DNA of 64,000 nucleotides from Nematopogon swammerdamellus (GCA_946902875.1 OX336344.1:15149791-15213790), one strand, 5' to 3'; counted from the stretch's first letter, positions 1 to 12,649 are shown. The notes: a model not told the origin generated them from the sequence alone. Numbers and translations are program-made.

Positions 1-3
1 CTT

Positions 4-147
4 AAGCCGCGTCTCCTGCGCATGTCTTTTCAAAACTCAAAAACATTATTTCTCTATGGTTTTCATACAAATTTGTATGGCCACGCCCCAAAGTTTCGAT
101 GTTTCTGTGTAATGTTTCGAAAAAAACATTCGCAGGAGACGCGGCTT
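4..147. mobile_element. Small foldback/MITE-like element
   Basis: A 17-bp perfect terminal inverted repeat, AAGCCGCGTCTCCTGCG at 4-20 and its reverse complement at 131-147, brackets about 110 bp of AT-rich DNA. No clear target duplication is seen at this window edge. It has no coding capacity and is best read as a non-autonomous DNA transposon. Confidence 0.55.
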
Positions 148-299
148 TAGCTATGCACAGTAAGGTACTGTTGCGCAAAGTTCACTCAAACGCGCATAAG
201 TATGTACTGTAAACACAAGTATTCACTTTGAACTACGGCAAAGGAAGTTATCGTGTGCGAAAGAGACATCCGTATGTGAAACAGCTCCGTCTTACTTAA

Positions 300-674
300 G
301 GGTCTACCTCCCTAAATTGTGCCTCTCACTCTAACATTGCGCGTTTTATTTTATTATGAAGAAATTATACAACTTATAAAAAAATGCTCTGGGAGAAACA
401 TGCATGATAAAATTATTAATGTTTTTCAATAAAAATATTTGGTACCCACATATAATAAAAAAAAACTAAAACTTAATCAACTTTTAGTTTTTTTTTTTTT
501 CAATTATTATATGTGGAGTACCAAATTATTTTATTGAAAAATATTAATAATTTTATCATGCATGTTTCTCCCAGAGGATTTTTTTATAAGTTGTATAATT
601 TCTTCATAATAAAATAAAATGTATGAAGAACGCGCATTGTTAGAGTGAGAGGCACAATTTAGGGAGGTAGACCC
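300..674. mobile_element. Foldback MITE flanked by TTAA (piggyBac-like target)
   Basis: Nearly the whole 375 bp folds back on itself: GGGTCTACCTCCCTAAATTG at the left is repeated in reverse complement at the right, and the match continues through about 180 bp per arm with a roughly 10-bp deletion in the left arm. TTAA lies immediately outside both ends (296-299 and 675-678), the target duplication expected for piggyBac-type insertion. There is no ORF, so it is non-autonomous. Confidence 0.75.
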
Positions 675-679
675 TTAAG

Positions 680-1320
680 GCAGCCCAGTTCCAAAGAGAT
701 GGGTGCGGGCGGATGCGCAAGCTCAAGGAACGGATGCAACCGAAGGTTTAAACATAGTAAGTACATACTACTACAAAAAAAAATTATAACGTTATTTGGA
801 AGGTATATATGACGGTGGTCGTCATCTTAATGAAATTTCTTTTACATAAGGCAACGATAAATTTAGGAAGATGTCATCCCAATTATTGCGAACCCAATTA
901 AACCGTGATACTATAATATCGCATCTCTAAAGATGCTTCGTATACGTGAACACCCGCACATATACTGTTAAAACAACAACGACTATACACATGTAGGGGA
1001 GAGCCAACAGTCTTAGTCAATCTCTATATACCTCTCGGCTCTCACTTGCAATTTGGACTAACTTCCTTCAAGTAAGAGCCCCTAATTCCGCAGAGTCTTG
1101 GATTAAGTATACGGATGCGTCATCTACTGCGGCGCGGGAAAACTGCGGAAGCGAGATAAAACGACGAATGAAGGGGCAACCCCTCACTTTCGTGGGGCCA
1201 CAGGGGAACGGTGAAGCGAATGATCGAATTTAGTTTCGTGTTCGATTATGCAGATAGAGTCGCTTACTTGTAATGAGATACAAGCCTGCTTGTTAGAGGT
1301 CAGTTTCGTGTAGAGTACCT
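680..1320. other. Non-coding stretch, nothing recognised
   Basis: AT-rich DNA with short ORFs only. The moderately GC-rich part around 1,120-1,260 has no protein or RNA that I recognise. Confidence 0.4.
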
Positions 1321-1455
1321 GTGTGACCGAGCTTCGCTCGGCGTCTACACCTATCTAGATAAACATAAAAAAAATAACATTTTCTAAATACTAAATTTCA
1401 TCCAAATCGTTAGAGCCGTTTCCGAGAAACTAATTGTGTATATATATATACAAGT
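1321..1455 (+). repeat. Probable interspersed-repeat 3' end
   Basis: A short hairpin (CCGAGCTTCGCTCGG) is followed by an AT-rich segment with ATCGTTAGAGCCGTTTCCGA and then a TA microsatellite. This arrangement is typical of dispersed repeats in lepidopteran genomes. The exact family was not identified. Confidence 0.35.
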
Positions 1456-1974
1456 TTAGTTCACGTAAAGTGATAGGATAGGATACAGTACGTGACAGAT
1501 ACAGTACATTTCGTAATAGACAAACACCATTTGCCTGCATTTCAGAAAAATAAGTGAGAGAACATCTAATGTATTAAAGTTTTCGCCATTCATACTCTGC
1601 AAAAGAATTTATAAAAAACAGATACTTTCTCTATCACAAAATCTGCTTTTTGAATAATTCAACTGACAATACATATTCTAAACTAACACTTAATTCGAAT
1701 GTATCAAATGCTCTATTTAAGCAAATGCTTCGAATTCTATGCATCGAATAATATTTTCCACTAGTGTGAAATAGAAAGGGGCAAGTTAAGCCGGCCTAGG
1801 AAAATGTTAATCCTTAAATAAGTGTAAGTTTCAACTTGCTCCCTGCACGTCAACAAACTTGGGAATTTTAGATAGAATTTATGGTAGCTCTCTTCAAGTT
1901 CTATGCGTTGCCTTTTGGAGGCTTATAGGGGTCAATTGAATCCTTCCTTACCTTTAATACAATTCAACATCTGC

Positions 1975-2169
1975 TTCTGCTTTCTGTATGTATGTATGTA
2001 TGTCTGTCCGCTTATAACTTGAGAACCACTAAAACCGATTTTAATAAAAAAAAATCTACGGATAGCTTGATTCTTCCCATCAACTATAGGCTACTTACTA
2101 CCACGCTAAATGGCTTATGAGGTTAGTTAGGTGAAATATGAGAGCGGGTGGAGCCGCGGGCACAGCTAG
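1975..2169 (+). mobile_element. Helitron-like 3' terminal fragment
   Basis: The segment starts with a TATG/GTCT microsatellite, contains ACTAAAACCGATTTTAATAA, and ends in GGAGCCGCGGGCACAGCTAG followed by T. A GC-rich hairpin region just before CTAG|T is the Helitron 3' end signature. The same end appears in reverse complement at 40,932. The 5' terminus is missing, so this is a truncated copy. Confidence 0.5.
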
Positions 2170-2174
2170 TGAGC

Positions 2175-4315
2175 TATAAATTTAGTCTTAGATAAATCTA
2201 GTTAAATGCGGTTATATACATACAACTTATTGTTGCTCACAAATTGTAAATATTGAAATGTAAGTAAATATTGTGAGAAATGTAATCATTCAAAATGTGA
2301 GTAAATTTAAGTTATTTATTAATAATCTAATTTAGCTCGACATTTTGTAGACCTTTTGCCATAGCGAAATAAATTCAGTCTACGATTTTCGGCGAAATGT
2401 ATTTCCAAAATTACTTGCCGAAAGTAAGATGCTGTGTGCTTAGAGACTCCATTATATTATACAATGAAATCATATTAATCATAAAAGTAATAAAAACTAA
2501 ATGTCAAACGTAACGTTAGTCCGTAATGTGCGTAAACTCCCTACGCTCGTTTCAGACTGTATTTTCTTCCTTCGAGATTTTTCCAAATCTTTTCACCGCC
2601 GCCCTTCTGCTGTCACATTATCAACATACGGTTACGCATGCGGTAAGTCCTGCCCCTACGAAATGCCGACCAGCTATCAGCATTTTGAATTTTAGTAGAA
2701 CTATGTCCGCGTCTACTCATTATTACATAATGTTGCCTTATTTATGAAAATAGCTAACTCACACTCGTATAGTTTCAAGATTGGCGATTAAACATTTTAA
2801 GCGCTAGCCTAAAAATGTTTCCTCGCCATAAGTCTAATATTTTTATTTCAGTTTACACAATATTTTCAGAATAGACTTATGAATATATTAATGAACCCTA
2901 TCGAAAAAAAAATCCGAGAACTCCGGGGTAGCATTAGCTTAGTATCTAAGCTACTAAGCAAGCATAATTCAGAAATGATAGAACGCCGCGGGCAGGAGCT
3001 AAGGGGTGCTGACTAACCGTCACACCATTTTGTCACACCAGTGTGGACCAGAAGAATTTTTTTCCTCCGTGTCACACTAGTGTGATAGTCGAGAATTTTA
3101 TTCTTAAGTTGTAATGAACCATGTGAACAAAGAAATTTACTTAAACAAATTAATTGAATTTGCCACTTGCTAACGTCGACACGAGCTCCGTCAATATATA
3201 ATGTGTACCCCGCGAGCGGATATCTTTGGCAGTCCATCACTCACTTGCTATTGTGAGGTGAGATCTTTCTCGCGGCGAGCTTTATGTAAACCCGCTCTTA
3301 TTCACAACCCAGAGTATAATATTGAAACGTTGCCTTTACTCTCCAGTTGTTGTATGAAGATTTTTTTTATTAAACTTTACATGATCTTTATGATTCCGTA
3401 GCGTCGCCCTTATAAAATCGTGTAGGAGTCTGTTCGTCCGTCCGTACGCTGCGCTGTGTCGTCACAAGCGATGTGTTTACTAAAGCTACATATAAATAAA
3501 AAAATTAAAAAGTAGTAAATTTTGTCCTTGCTTACGGCATTAAAACCATTTTGAATCACCTGCTACAACAGTGATGTCACATATTTTACTCGCGCTTTGA
3601 GTTAAGCCCATTTAAAAAAGACTTCTTTTTTGGTTACGAAATAAAACAAATCAATAAACACCTACAAATTACGTCATCCATCACACTTCTCCATATCTTG
3701 TCTATTCTATGGATATTAGGGTCGTGTCACACGCAGCGCACACTCCATTAGCGCCCAGATAAGGGCGTGGACACACTGAACGACAACCCGACACCCAATA
3801 CATTCGCCTACTATCGAGAAGTGGTCACCCTTCGTGATTGATATATCGCGTGTCGCTTCGGCCCTTTTGATCTTGGTAAAGGAAGGCACTTAGGTGATAT
3901 AACTTGGAATAAAGTGTCGGGGCCGCCGGTGGTATTTTAATTGTATAAATCTTTTCTGCTGTCCAGAAGACAGAGGTACCTAGGTACCTATTGCATAAAG
4001 CAATTTTCTCTAGAAGTTCTTAAAGTCAGCCTTTGCAACCCAACTATCACTGTGCATACATACATGTACCGTGCACCCTTTATCCCTGTATCGGGTGGTG
4101 TTCTGCACGAACTGAGCTAAATTATTACAGCACTACACCGACTACCACGTTTAGTAAAAGTATTAAGACATGAAAACTCAGTCAGCGTTCATGTGTCCAC
4201 TGTTGGAATAAGTACGTTTTCAAAGTTTCCAAAACAGGAGGGATACAACAACAAACGAATACAATACAATTCAATACATACAATAGACATTATAAACAAT
4301 AATATAAACCTACTT
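2175..4315. other. Non-coding stretch, nothing recognised
   Basis: ORFs here are all under 80 codons and lack recognisable domains. A pair of nested palindromes with CACACCAGTGTG and CACACTAGTGTG lies near 3,038-3,083. No gene is supported. Confidence 0.4.
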
Positions 4316-4375
4316 TGAATTTTGTCCTATCACCCAGTCCCTCCGGAATTCCGGGGCACGGCACCACTGATTGCG

Positions 4376-4605
4376 TCAGACGTGCTTTATGTCGTCGTCC
4401 CACCTTCCCACACTCCGTTTCCCTGTCCACGGCCGCCAGTCTAGGACCCGTTTACGCCAGTCTCCAAGGATCGTCGTCTCGCCGATTGACATGCCCAGCC
4501 CACTGCCATTTGAGCTTAGCCATCTGGTATCCAATATCGACCACTTTGGTGCGTCGGCGGATCGCCTCGTTACGCACCAGAAGATAACTATTGAGCAATA
4601 ATATT
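4376..4605 (-). pseudogene. LINE reverse transcriptase C-terminal remnant
   Basis: On the minus strand, two frames together read the end of an insect non-LTR retrotransposon polyprotein: RNEAIRRRTKV and MAKLKWQWAGHVNRR in one frame, then RKRVLDWRPWTGKRSVGR and DDDIK in another. A frameshift lies between them and an in-frame stop follows, so the copy is dead. The family match is from recognition of the conserved C-terminal motif (WQWAGH...WRP...RSVGR); the clade was not determined. Confidence 0.75.
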
Positions 4606-5094
4606 TAAAAAAAAGTCGCCAAGTGCGAGTTGGACTCGCGCACCGAGGGTTCCTTACCATCAAACAATATACTTATTTGTATTATGTATGTACAAAAATG
4701 ATTGTGTTTTGGAAAATCACGAAACGCCTAAATAAAAAATACACCAATGGTTTGACTGTCAGAAATTCGTGCAGTTGAAATATACAAAAATATACCTATT
4801 TATTATATGACATAACTATAAAACAATTTTCGGATTTTTCCTTTACTTGTGATGTGAGACCTTGCTTTCTCTAGGTCATCGGTAAGTACCCTATAGGTTT
4901 TGATTTCATTTCAGTGAGTTTGCAAGTATTAAAATTTGACATAAATAGTCATATCTTTTGATTATGTTAATTTAGAAGCTTTCATTTTCTATAACTCGAA
5001 GGGATCGCAGACCTTAGTATTTCATATTAATTTCAATGTGATTTCTAGACTCGTTCCTGAGAAAAAGGGTCTTTACATACAAAAGAAGCAATTT

Positions 5095-5315
5095 TTTTTA
5101 TAATATTTTATGTTTATGTTAGTACTAAGCACGTACTCGCTTTATATATACTATTTTTAATTAGAAAAATGCAAATCGAAAATCATTGGATAAAATACAT
5201 CCCGACCAGGATTTGAACCTGGGTCTCTGGCTTGAGCCATCATTCAAGCGACATCATTCAAGAAGGTGCAGTGGCAATAGATCGAAAGTTTGGAAATAAT
5301 ATGTAACGGCCCGGT
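5095..5315 (-). mobile_element. tRNA-derived SINE copy (second SINE family)
   Basis: Read on the minus strand it contains CCAGGTTCAAATCCTGG, an RNA polymerase III B box (GGTTCAAATCC) in tRNA T-arm context, followed by CATTTTTCTAAT and AAAGCGAGTACGTGC. Its body and tail are shared with the insertion at 49,871-50,021, which supports a real family. Confidence 0.6.
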
Positions 5316-5953
5316 GGTGGATTTTTTTTTTATATATCATATAACTACAAGTTTAAAATTTTCGGATTTTTTCCTTTACTTGTGCCATGAGACCTTGCTT
5401 CTTACCAAATTTCATGATTCTAGGTTAACGGGAAATACACTATAGGTGTTGATTTGATTTGAGTGAATTTGCGAGTATGAAATCTGACATAGATGGCAGT
5501 ATATTTTGATTGTGTTGATTTAGAAGCTTGTATTTTTACACCTTAAAGATATCGTAGATCATAGTATTTCATATATATTTCAATTTGATATCTTCATCTG
5601 TTCCTGAGAAAAAGGTCTTGACATACAAAACAAACATAATTTTTTTTAATGTCATATAACTACAAATTTAAAATTTTCGGGTTTTTTCCTTTACTTGTGC
5701 TATAAGACCTTGCTTTTTACCAAATTTCATGATTCTAGGTTAACGAGAAGTACTCTATAAGTTTTGATTTGATTTGCCAGTAGTAAAATATGTGACTTAA
5801 ATGGCCGTATCTAGTGATTGCGTTGACTTTGAAGCTTAAATTGTTTACACCTCTGAGGAAACGTAAACCTTAGTATTTAATATTAATCTCAACTTGACAC
5901 CTCTACCCGTTCCTGAGAAAAAGGGTCTTGACAGACCGACAGACAGACAGATA

Positions 5954-5957
<4 letters not shown>

Positions 5958-5990
<33 letters not shown>

Positions 5991-5991
5991 A
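5958..5991. repeat. Tetranucleotide microsatellite (CAGC)n
   Basis: About seven copies of CAGC (register CAGCCAGC) follow a GACA run inside the composite repeat. Confidence 0.85.
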
Positions 5992-6322
5992 CGGACAACA
6001 AAGTCATCCTACAAGGGTTCCGTTTTTTTCCTCTTTTGAGGTACGGAACCCTAATAAGGCACGAAGGTTTACATTACTTACACTGCACGACTCGGTGGAA
6101 GAACCGTGACAAAGTAAGAAGTAGCTAAGCCCTACACATCTTGTCCTTATCCCTTAGTTGCCATTTACGAAATGCATGGGGAGAGATGCAGAGGGGCTAT
6201 CCTTTTCAAGTACCGTGTGGGCAATTGAAAAGGATAAGCAATTTAGTAGGATAACCTAACCCAAACGGTACTACTATCACTATTAGAAATAGACATACAC
6301 ATACAATGATATTAGTACACGG

Positions 6323-6472
6323 CAGTAAATAATGTACATCGAGCTTTAGAAAGAGACAATCCGGTTGTGTAGAGCGTCGTCTCTGTCGCACGAACTCGCA
6401 CGTCTCTGCGATAGAGACGACGCTCTACAACCGGATTGTCTCTTTCTAAAGCTCGATGTACATTATTTACTG
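6323..6472. mobile_element. 150-bp foldback element
   Basis: The left arm begins CAGTAAATAATGTACATCGA and pairs with the right arm ending TACATTATTTACTG over more than 60 bp per arm with a single one-base difference. The loop is about 25 bp. There is no ORF; it would form a strong hairpin if transcribed. Confidence 0.75.
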
Positions 6473-6479
6473 GCGGGTA

Positions 6480-7830
6480 CTGTACATACATACTTGTTTG
6501 TGAAAAACATAACCCCAACATTTTTAAGGAACAAAAATGTAATGTATGTGTTGAGTATGCATATGAAATTCTTAAAAAAAACTCATTGATTACTATCGTG
6601 GCGGTATTTTGTTGTTCTTTCATCGCTATAAAAGAGCCAATTAAAGCCAAATCAAATGTTTGTCTTGCTTGAGACGCCGCCGTTCGCCGCCAATCGGTGG
6701 GAGTCTCTGAAGTATCGCGCCCTGTCACGATGTAAAGGAAATCTTTCTTTGTGGCAACAGCGGGGAAATGTTTGCGGAGATAATTGAATGTGAAATGAAG
6801 CAGATAAATACAAGCGTTAGATAAATAAGATCAAAGTAATGGCTAGCGACTCCGCCCGTCGAGCTTCCGTGTTTCATGCAGAATTCTTTGAGTTTCGTGT
6901 TTTTTTTTTACTTTAGATAAACGACTCGGAAACCAGAATTGAAAACAAAAACCTAGGTATGTAATTTTTTTTCTCTACCGAGCTCTTTGATGCGCTCAAA
7001 ATTCATGCGTTTAAGTATTTAACCGACTCCTTAAATGCCGGAAGCATTCGATTTGATTTGAACTTATGCATGTTTGTCTCGAAGTCATGTCGAAGGTATG
7101 GATACCTTCGTCGTGTTTTGTGAGGGTGTGAGTTAAATAAAAATGTTTTCGTTCTTTTGCAATCATTGAAACGACTTCCAAAAAGGATTTCGGTTTTATT
7201 TGTGACATTTTTTATATTTTTATAATTATGTGGAAAAGTAAGCGGTAGAATGACAGTTGTATAAATTATTGCGGTCGGGTTATATATGGAAATGCAAGCG
7301 GTAGAATCGAGTACCGAATTGGTGCAATCCACCCACACGAGGCATAGGAAGTCGCCTTAACACGTATTTTGTGGAGTCGAAACTATTATCGTAAATACTG
7401 CTCGCAGTCGACGAAAGGCGCTGGCGCAATATTCAGAGACAAAACCAGATGCAATTATTCACTGATGCATTCAGCAGGTTCGCTGGAGTTTTGGAAGAAG
7501 CGCTGTGTGCTAAGGTAGAACATAAAGGTAGATTTAGTGTTTGAAATGGAGAATTTAGGAAGTGAACGAGGCCCTTCGTACCAACTTCCTATATAATTAA
7601 TAATGTAAGCAGAACTTTATCTACTGAAATCGGAACGTTAGCAATGGCGACATCGCCTTGCGTTCTCATTTTCGAATTTCAAAACTGGAATCGTGATCTC
7701 GATGCAATCGTTCGTAAGTAAGTATTATGACTCGCCACTAGAACTAACAAATAGTATAGATCAGAGAAAACCCAACGAGCTAGTCCAGAAAAAAATGCTA
7801 AATATAAAATATCACCATATTTACTCGAGT
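6480..7830. other. Non-coding stretch, nothing recognised
   Basis: Small AT-rich ORFs in several frames (longest 111 codons, minus strand 7,003-7,338) show no recognisable domain or codon pattern. No gene is supported. Confidence 0.35.
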
Positions 7831-7833
7831 AAG

Positions 7834-8080
7834 TTTTTTTTTTTGACACGGTTGGCTACATCACCTACAACGTCCGTGATGTCAGCCAACAACACCGGGT
7901 GAACTAGGTGCCATGTCAGTGCTTCCCCCTTTGATCGTGCCGGCTACACTGAACTGGTCGGAAAACACAAACTATTTACATAGCCGTTTTAGACCGACGT
8001 TTCATTCAGTGCGGTGGTACCAACCCGGGCGGGTTAAACCCTACCAATAAGATTAGGAGGGAAGGGAAGTGGCCTGTAAA
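7834..8080 (-). mobile_element. Chimeric SINE family 1, 5'-truncated copy
   Basis: On the plus strand this begins with a T run, then GACACGGTTGGCTACATCAC, and runs to the CAACCCGGGCGGGTTAAACC segment. That is the 3' two-thirds of the SINE whose full copy lies at 37,881-38,256, in the same reverse orientation. The pol III promoter head is missing. Confidence 0.75.
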
Positions 8081-8084
8081 GTTT

Positions 8085-8900
8085 CTTCTTCTGGCTATAT
8101 TGCTGTTAAACATAGTTAAATTTGAACACAGCGAAAATTCAAGAGTAATCTAGTAAGAATAGAAGGAAAACGTAATTCCAAAGACACATTTTCAGCAAAG
8201 TTACTCACTCGTACTTACGAGTACTTCAAACACTCATTCATACCAGACTTCAAACAGTGATATCAGATAAAGTCATTTCAGACTATATAACATAAACATA
8301 ACGCGGTTAAACTTACAAATAATGATAAACCTGTTAAACTAGCAACAACTGTTTTGTCTCATTCCATTCACTAACATTATTATTTTATTCACTAGTCTAG
8401 TAAATAAAACAAACACTCACTTAGACAAACGTCTGAGTCCCACACACGCGCCGCTCACATAAATGAGGGCCACTCACTTGCAGCTACCGAGCAGAGCCAG
8501 ACGGTTAGCTAAAATCTCTAATTTGAATGTAACTCCAGCTGAAGTTAGGCTTAGGGAAGTGAAAGTCGGCTCCTTTTGGCATTTGCCTTTTTGGCAGATG
8601 TTCAAGGACAGGAAAAATATATATTTTTGTAAACTGAGCCAGATCGGTATGATTCAAAATATCCTCGTTGACGCGGCAATCGCAGAAACACAACTGTTCT
8701 GCACACCACAAATTTTTTCAGCACCAAATTCCAGCCCTGTCAATAATTTGCTTTCTATTAAAATTTGGTAAAAGCAAAATGTAACCCTATGCTCCGTCTT
8801 TTTAGGCTAAATGACGCTAGGTTATGTTTAATTTCTCAGAAAGTCTTAACCTGAACAAGGTACAATTCATGGATATGAAAGGTATAACCACATTTACTTT
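8085..8900. other. Non-coding stretch, nothing recognised
   Basis: A 102-codon plus-strand ORF at 8,463-8,771 and an overlapping minus-strand ORF have no recognisable motif. I do not support a gene. Confidence 0.35.
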
Positions 8901-8904
8901 TCGG

Positions 8905-8968
8905 GAGGACTGGAGGAAAATTGGAGAGGCGTATGTCCAGCAGTGGACGCTTACACGCTGACTGTCTG
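8905..8968 (+). pseudogene. LINE 3'-end remnant (EAYVQQW motif)
   Basis: Translation reads EDWRKIGEAYVQQWT followed by a stop, the extreme C-terminus of a common lepidopteran LINE. The same end occurs at 13,455 and, reversed, near 26,200. Only the last few codons are retained. Confidence 0.6.
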
Positions 8969-8969
8969 A

Positions 8970-11900
8970 CTACCACATTTTTTTTAAATAGCATTAACAT
9001 TAGGTAGGTATTGCTTGATAGAAAAAAAAATCGCGAAAATCGGTCAGTTTCATCAGATTTTTCGCTATTTCTCCTAATTGGTCTGCATATTTCAAAGCCA
9101 AAACATACATATTACATTCGCATCGTGCTTATAAACCTCCATGATTATTGTTACAACTGGACACATTTTTTCATTCAAAACAGCGAAAAAACTACCAGAT
9201 TTAGACTTACGATGCAATTATCGTGTGCCTACGTCTATCCCTTTTGTTCTCTCACCGATTCCTTATTGCTCTATTCCGTATTTCTGCGTCATGTGGATTA
9301 TTCGAATTTCTATTTCATTGCATGTCTCTTGTACAAAGCTTGAATGTATTTGTGTTTGTCATAATAAACATTTTATTATTTGATTAGATATATTTTTTCC
9401 AAGTTCACTTGAGCTACCAATGATTAGTTTTAGCAATAGAAGGTCTGTTAACCGTCACTAGATCTTTTACAGCTAAAATGGCCAACACTGAACACACAAT
9501 CAGCCAACGTCGACTTCTTGTCTGTGATGTCATCGGTACGGTTAAGCTCCTCCGTTCGTTTAACGATGTTTACTAAGCGACGGATCCACCCTCCATAAAT
9601 TAATGGGATTACAGTGGCTGCAGGATGAGTAACGAGCAGACGACACTGCCTGTGTGGCGCAGTCAAGACGAATCACCGAGGTGCGGTGCTGGCTGTATGC
9701 GTCGCCAACACCACGCCTTGAGCTACACATGCGAATGCGGGCGCATCTCGCTTCAATGATTGAAAGACGTATTAGGGTTCCGTACTAAAATTGTTGCAAC
9801 GGTATCTGGCGATTTGGAAAGCTGAAAGTGGACTGTAGGATGATGTGTGGATTTCTGACCTTAGTTCCATAGGCGTGATCCCGTCATATTTCCTGCTTAC
9901 GGTTTTCGGTGGTATCCAGGGTCGACCCTTTCTTGAATGGAATGTCCTTTTAATGTTCTTGCTCCGATAAAGATGGTGAACTTTCTTTTTGTCACCGGTT
10001 GGTTGTTGGAAGTCAGGGAGAACAATGCGAATGAAAAATGGTATGGAGGTAGGTTTGGAAAGGAATGTTTAATTTTACTCATGAAGTTTTCGACCTACCT
10101 ACGATAATCTCCTCCATATAAAATTTAGTGATGCCAATGAAATAATTATATTGAAAATCCCTAAAAAGTGAAGAATAACCAGTATCCTTGTGGTATTTTA
10201 TATTTCAAGATAAACTTAATAAGAAGGTGAAGCGGGGAAATACCTGCAGGACAGGAAGGTGGTATGTCAATCTGCAAAGGAATGTTGAGAGACTGTAGCT
10301 GGCATGACTGAACAAGATGAATTTAAACTTAGCAATAAGCTGTAATATTTGGACCAGTAGAGTCATTGTCTACTTAATAAGCTTACATTATTAAATCAAG
10401 CGTGAAGGATTCCACGGTAATCCCATACTGGAATCAGTTGGCCCCAATGTTCATTGATTTGTCTCGACTCTAGAGATAAGTCTGCTAATCGATTCTCGAT
10501 ACAGCTCTATGGAAATAAATACCTGGAAACGGTATGCATTTCATATTATATTCTGATACCAACATTGCTTAGCACGCACTCCAGTTGCAACAGACAGATG
10601 ATAAGCGAGTAAACGATTGTGACAGAGAGACATGGAAATATGGAATGGTCTCCCGGGGAGCGTGTTCTCTACCTAGGTTCTATAACCTGGCCGTATACCT
10701 AGGTATAACCTTTTTATCCACCCTGTCCCTGGCCTACCTCACTTAGAGTGGTTTCGCGAGAGTGGTGTTATATGCTGTTTGATTATTCGATGTACTCCGA
10801 GGTACAGACACCGTGCCAGATTTCTTATGAAAATAAGATACATGTTTGTGATTTCATCATTGTACACTTTGGATATCTCCCAGACAAGTTGATATCCTTT
10901 GTATGAATTTATTTCCATGATAGCTACATATCATAGGTAGACAGAAATGCTGAACTGAATTCAACTGCACCATACTTGTGCTATCTGCTTCTCCATTGTG
11001 TATCGTAACCACAAGAACATGCGAATCTTGGAACTTCTTGGCAAGTAGAGTTTCGCAAGCGAAATGTGAATACGAGGTGCAATATGGAAGCATGGGTGCA
11101 TCTGATTCACACTTACAGAACTGTAATTTTCTTTAGAATTTTAACTATAAAATGTTATTTCACAACTTTCACAACTTGTTGTCCTAGAAATTATAAAACA
11201 TTTAGTGTTCTACCTTCTCTTCATGTGTGGTCTGTTTTACAATTATTTAAACATTCAAACACTTAGAGCTAGAGTGGTACAATTAAACGGTAAGTACTAT
11301 AAGTGTAGTTACCAAATGTACTGAATCCCATGGTTTCGATCAATATCTCCCTTGCAACTATTATATATAAGTTAGCAAACCTTACTTTTAGTTTTTCTAA
11401 CAATTTCTTGCCAACCTCTAGGCTCGCCTAAGAATATATTTCACGACAGTGTTAGTTTATAAATGCCACCAGAAGCCATCAGGCACAGTTTTTACGGCGA
11501 ACAAAAAGGCACATCACCACGAAATCAAAATAACTTTCTCCCGCTCGGCCTCTCGACCTCGAACCAATAAATCAGCACAACTAATCACGTCGGCCCTGCC
11601 GTCCGAAAGACATCTCTTATCGGACAAAATATCTCTTTTCTTGCGTTTTCTTTAGCCGACTTTGTAAGCCGCTATGGTCTTCTGGCGGGCAGAGATATTG
11701 TGAAACTGAGAGCATGGTACTGGCGCGCTCGTATCACGCCAGTTAAAATTCAGCGTGCCAGTAAAGTTCGGTAAAGAAAAAATTATACTTAGAGACTGCT
11801 AATAAAAAGAAATATCGAATGAACCTGTCATTTCTTTATTTGTGGTCGACATTAACGTTGTGCTTAGTAACTTTGTTGTCTTAGCCAAAGAGTTTGTATT

Positions 11901-12370
11901 ACGTCGGAGCACAGCGACGTAATACAAACTCTTTGGTCTTTGCTTAGACCGAACTTCTAACACACTGTTGCTGTAGAAACCAAAGTCGCCACGTTAAGAG
12001 AAAATTTTTAGCGTAAAGCAAATTTAAAATTGTAATGACCTCTATAAAAGTTCTTCAAAAAAATTTTTTTTTCTGGGCAAATCTCAGTTTGACTAGTAAA
12101 TAATTTCCATGCACATCTAAACTGGTCCCAGTCAGCTTCACCGCCCCCGCATGTCTACTAGATGGATATTTTGTCGTGCACGATACGCCAGAACGATAAT
12201 CGCCCGCGGCCGCGCCAGCTGACAAGACGATGCCTCCGCCCTGCATCGCATGTCAGGAGGCCTTTACTACGGAAGCCTATTCAAAATCGAATCGAAATCG
12301 AAAGCAATTCCTCGACCGCAATAGAGCGATCACTAGCATACTAGTACTGTGCTAGCAGCGCAGCCTACTA
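8970..12370. other. Long non-coding stretch
   Basis: Apart from the 52-bp palindrome at 11,885 I see no recognisable element. The segment 9,470-9,720 is less AT-rich, and an ATG in good context at 9,477 opens about 32 codons before a stop, but no family is recognisable. Small ORFs elsewhere look random. Confidence 0.35.
11885..11936. mobile_element. 52-bp palindromic micro-element, copy 1
   Basis: CCAAAGAGTTTGTATTACGT and its reverse complement flank a loop of about 10 bp. The same palindrome occurs at 50,898-50,949 with a clean 7-bp duplication. Here CTTAG occurs close to both sides, a weaker duplication. Confidence 0.7.
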
Positions 12371-12374
12371 GCAG

Positions 12375-12645
12375 TACCACCAAGGCGTATGACAGGATGT
12401 GTTATCTCCTAAGTTCTTCATCAACCAATTAGAAAATTGTGTTCAAGACATATTCGCTTCCCCCATGACATTGTACTTCTGTCCCGAGTTCAGATTCCGA
12501 AAGTACTAGATGACCTTTATAAACATTCAGTAAAGGTGGGCTGAAGATGAACCGGGGCAAAACCAAGGTCATGGTGATCAATAATTTATGGACGGCGAAG
12601 AGGTAGAAGAGTGCGTATACCTCCGTAATTATGTAAGGACCTTAT
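12375..12645 (+). pseudogene. Degenerate LINE reverse transcriptase fragment
   Basis: Translation contains KAYDRM near the start and GLKMNRGKTKVMVINN further on, followed by EEVEECVYLRN in another frame. These match the order of reverse transcriptase motifs in insect LINEs (AYD...GL.MN..KTK.M...EYVYLG). Several stops and a frameshift show it is inactive. It may be the same LINE family as the 3' end at 13,455. Confidence 0.65.
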
Positions 12646-12649
12646 CATC

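Larger units (their letters stand above)
4605..6055 (+). repeat. Composite interspersed repeat with three internal ~315-bp units
   Basis: It opens with GTCGCCAAGTGCGAGTTGGA and closes with GGTACGGAACCCTAA, the two ends of a dispersed repeat also seen at 15.5, 25.5 and 40.1 kb. Inside, a unit containing CGGATTTTTCCTTTACTTGT and CTTGCTT recurs at about 4,831, 5,363 and 5,678. The spacing is about 315 bp once a tRNA-derived SINE inserted near 5,095-5,315 is discounted. A GACA/GCCA microsatellite precedes the end. No ORF is preserved. Confidence 0.6.

Noticed and set aside
5195..5230. tRNA T-arm-like sequence (CCAGGTTCAAATCCTGG on the minus strand)
   Set aside because: Only the B-box half is tRNA-like and it continues into a SINE body; not a tRNA gene.
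6312..6728. 138-codon minus-strand ORF
   Set aside because: It crosses the 150-bp foldback element, whose arms translate in both directions; no domain recognised.
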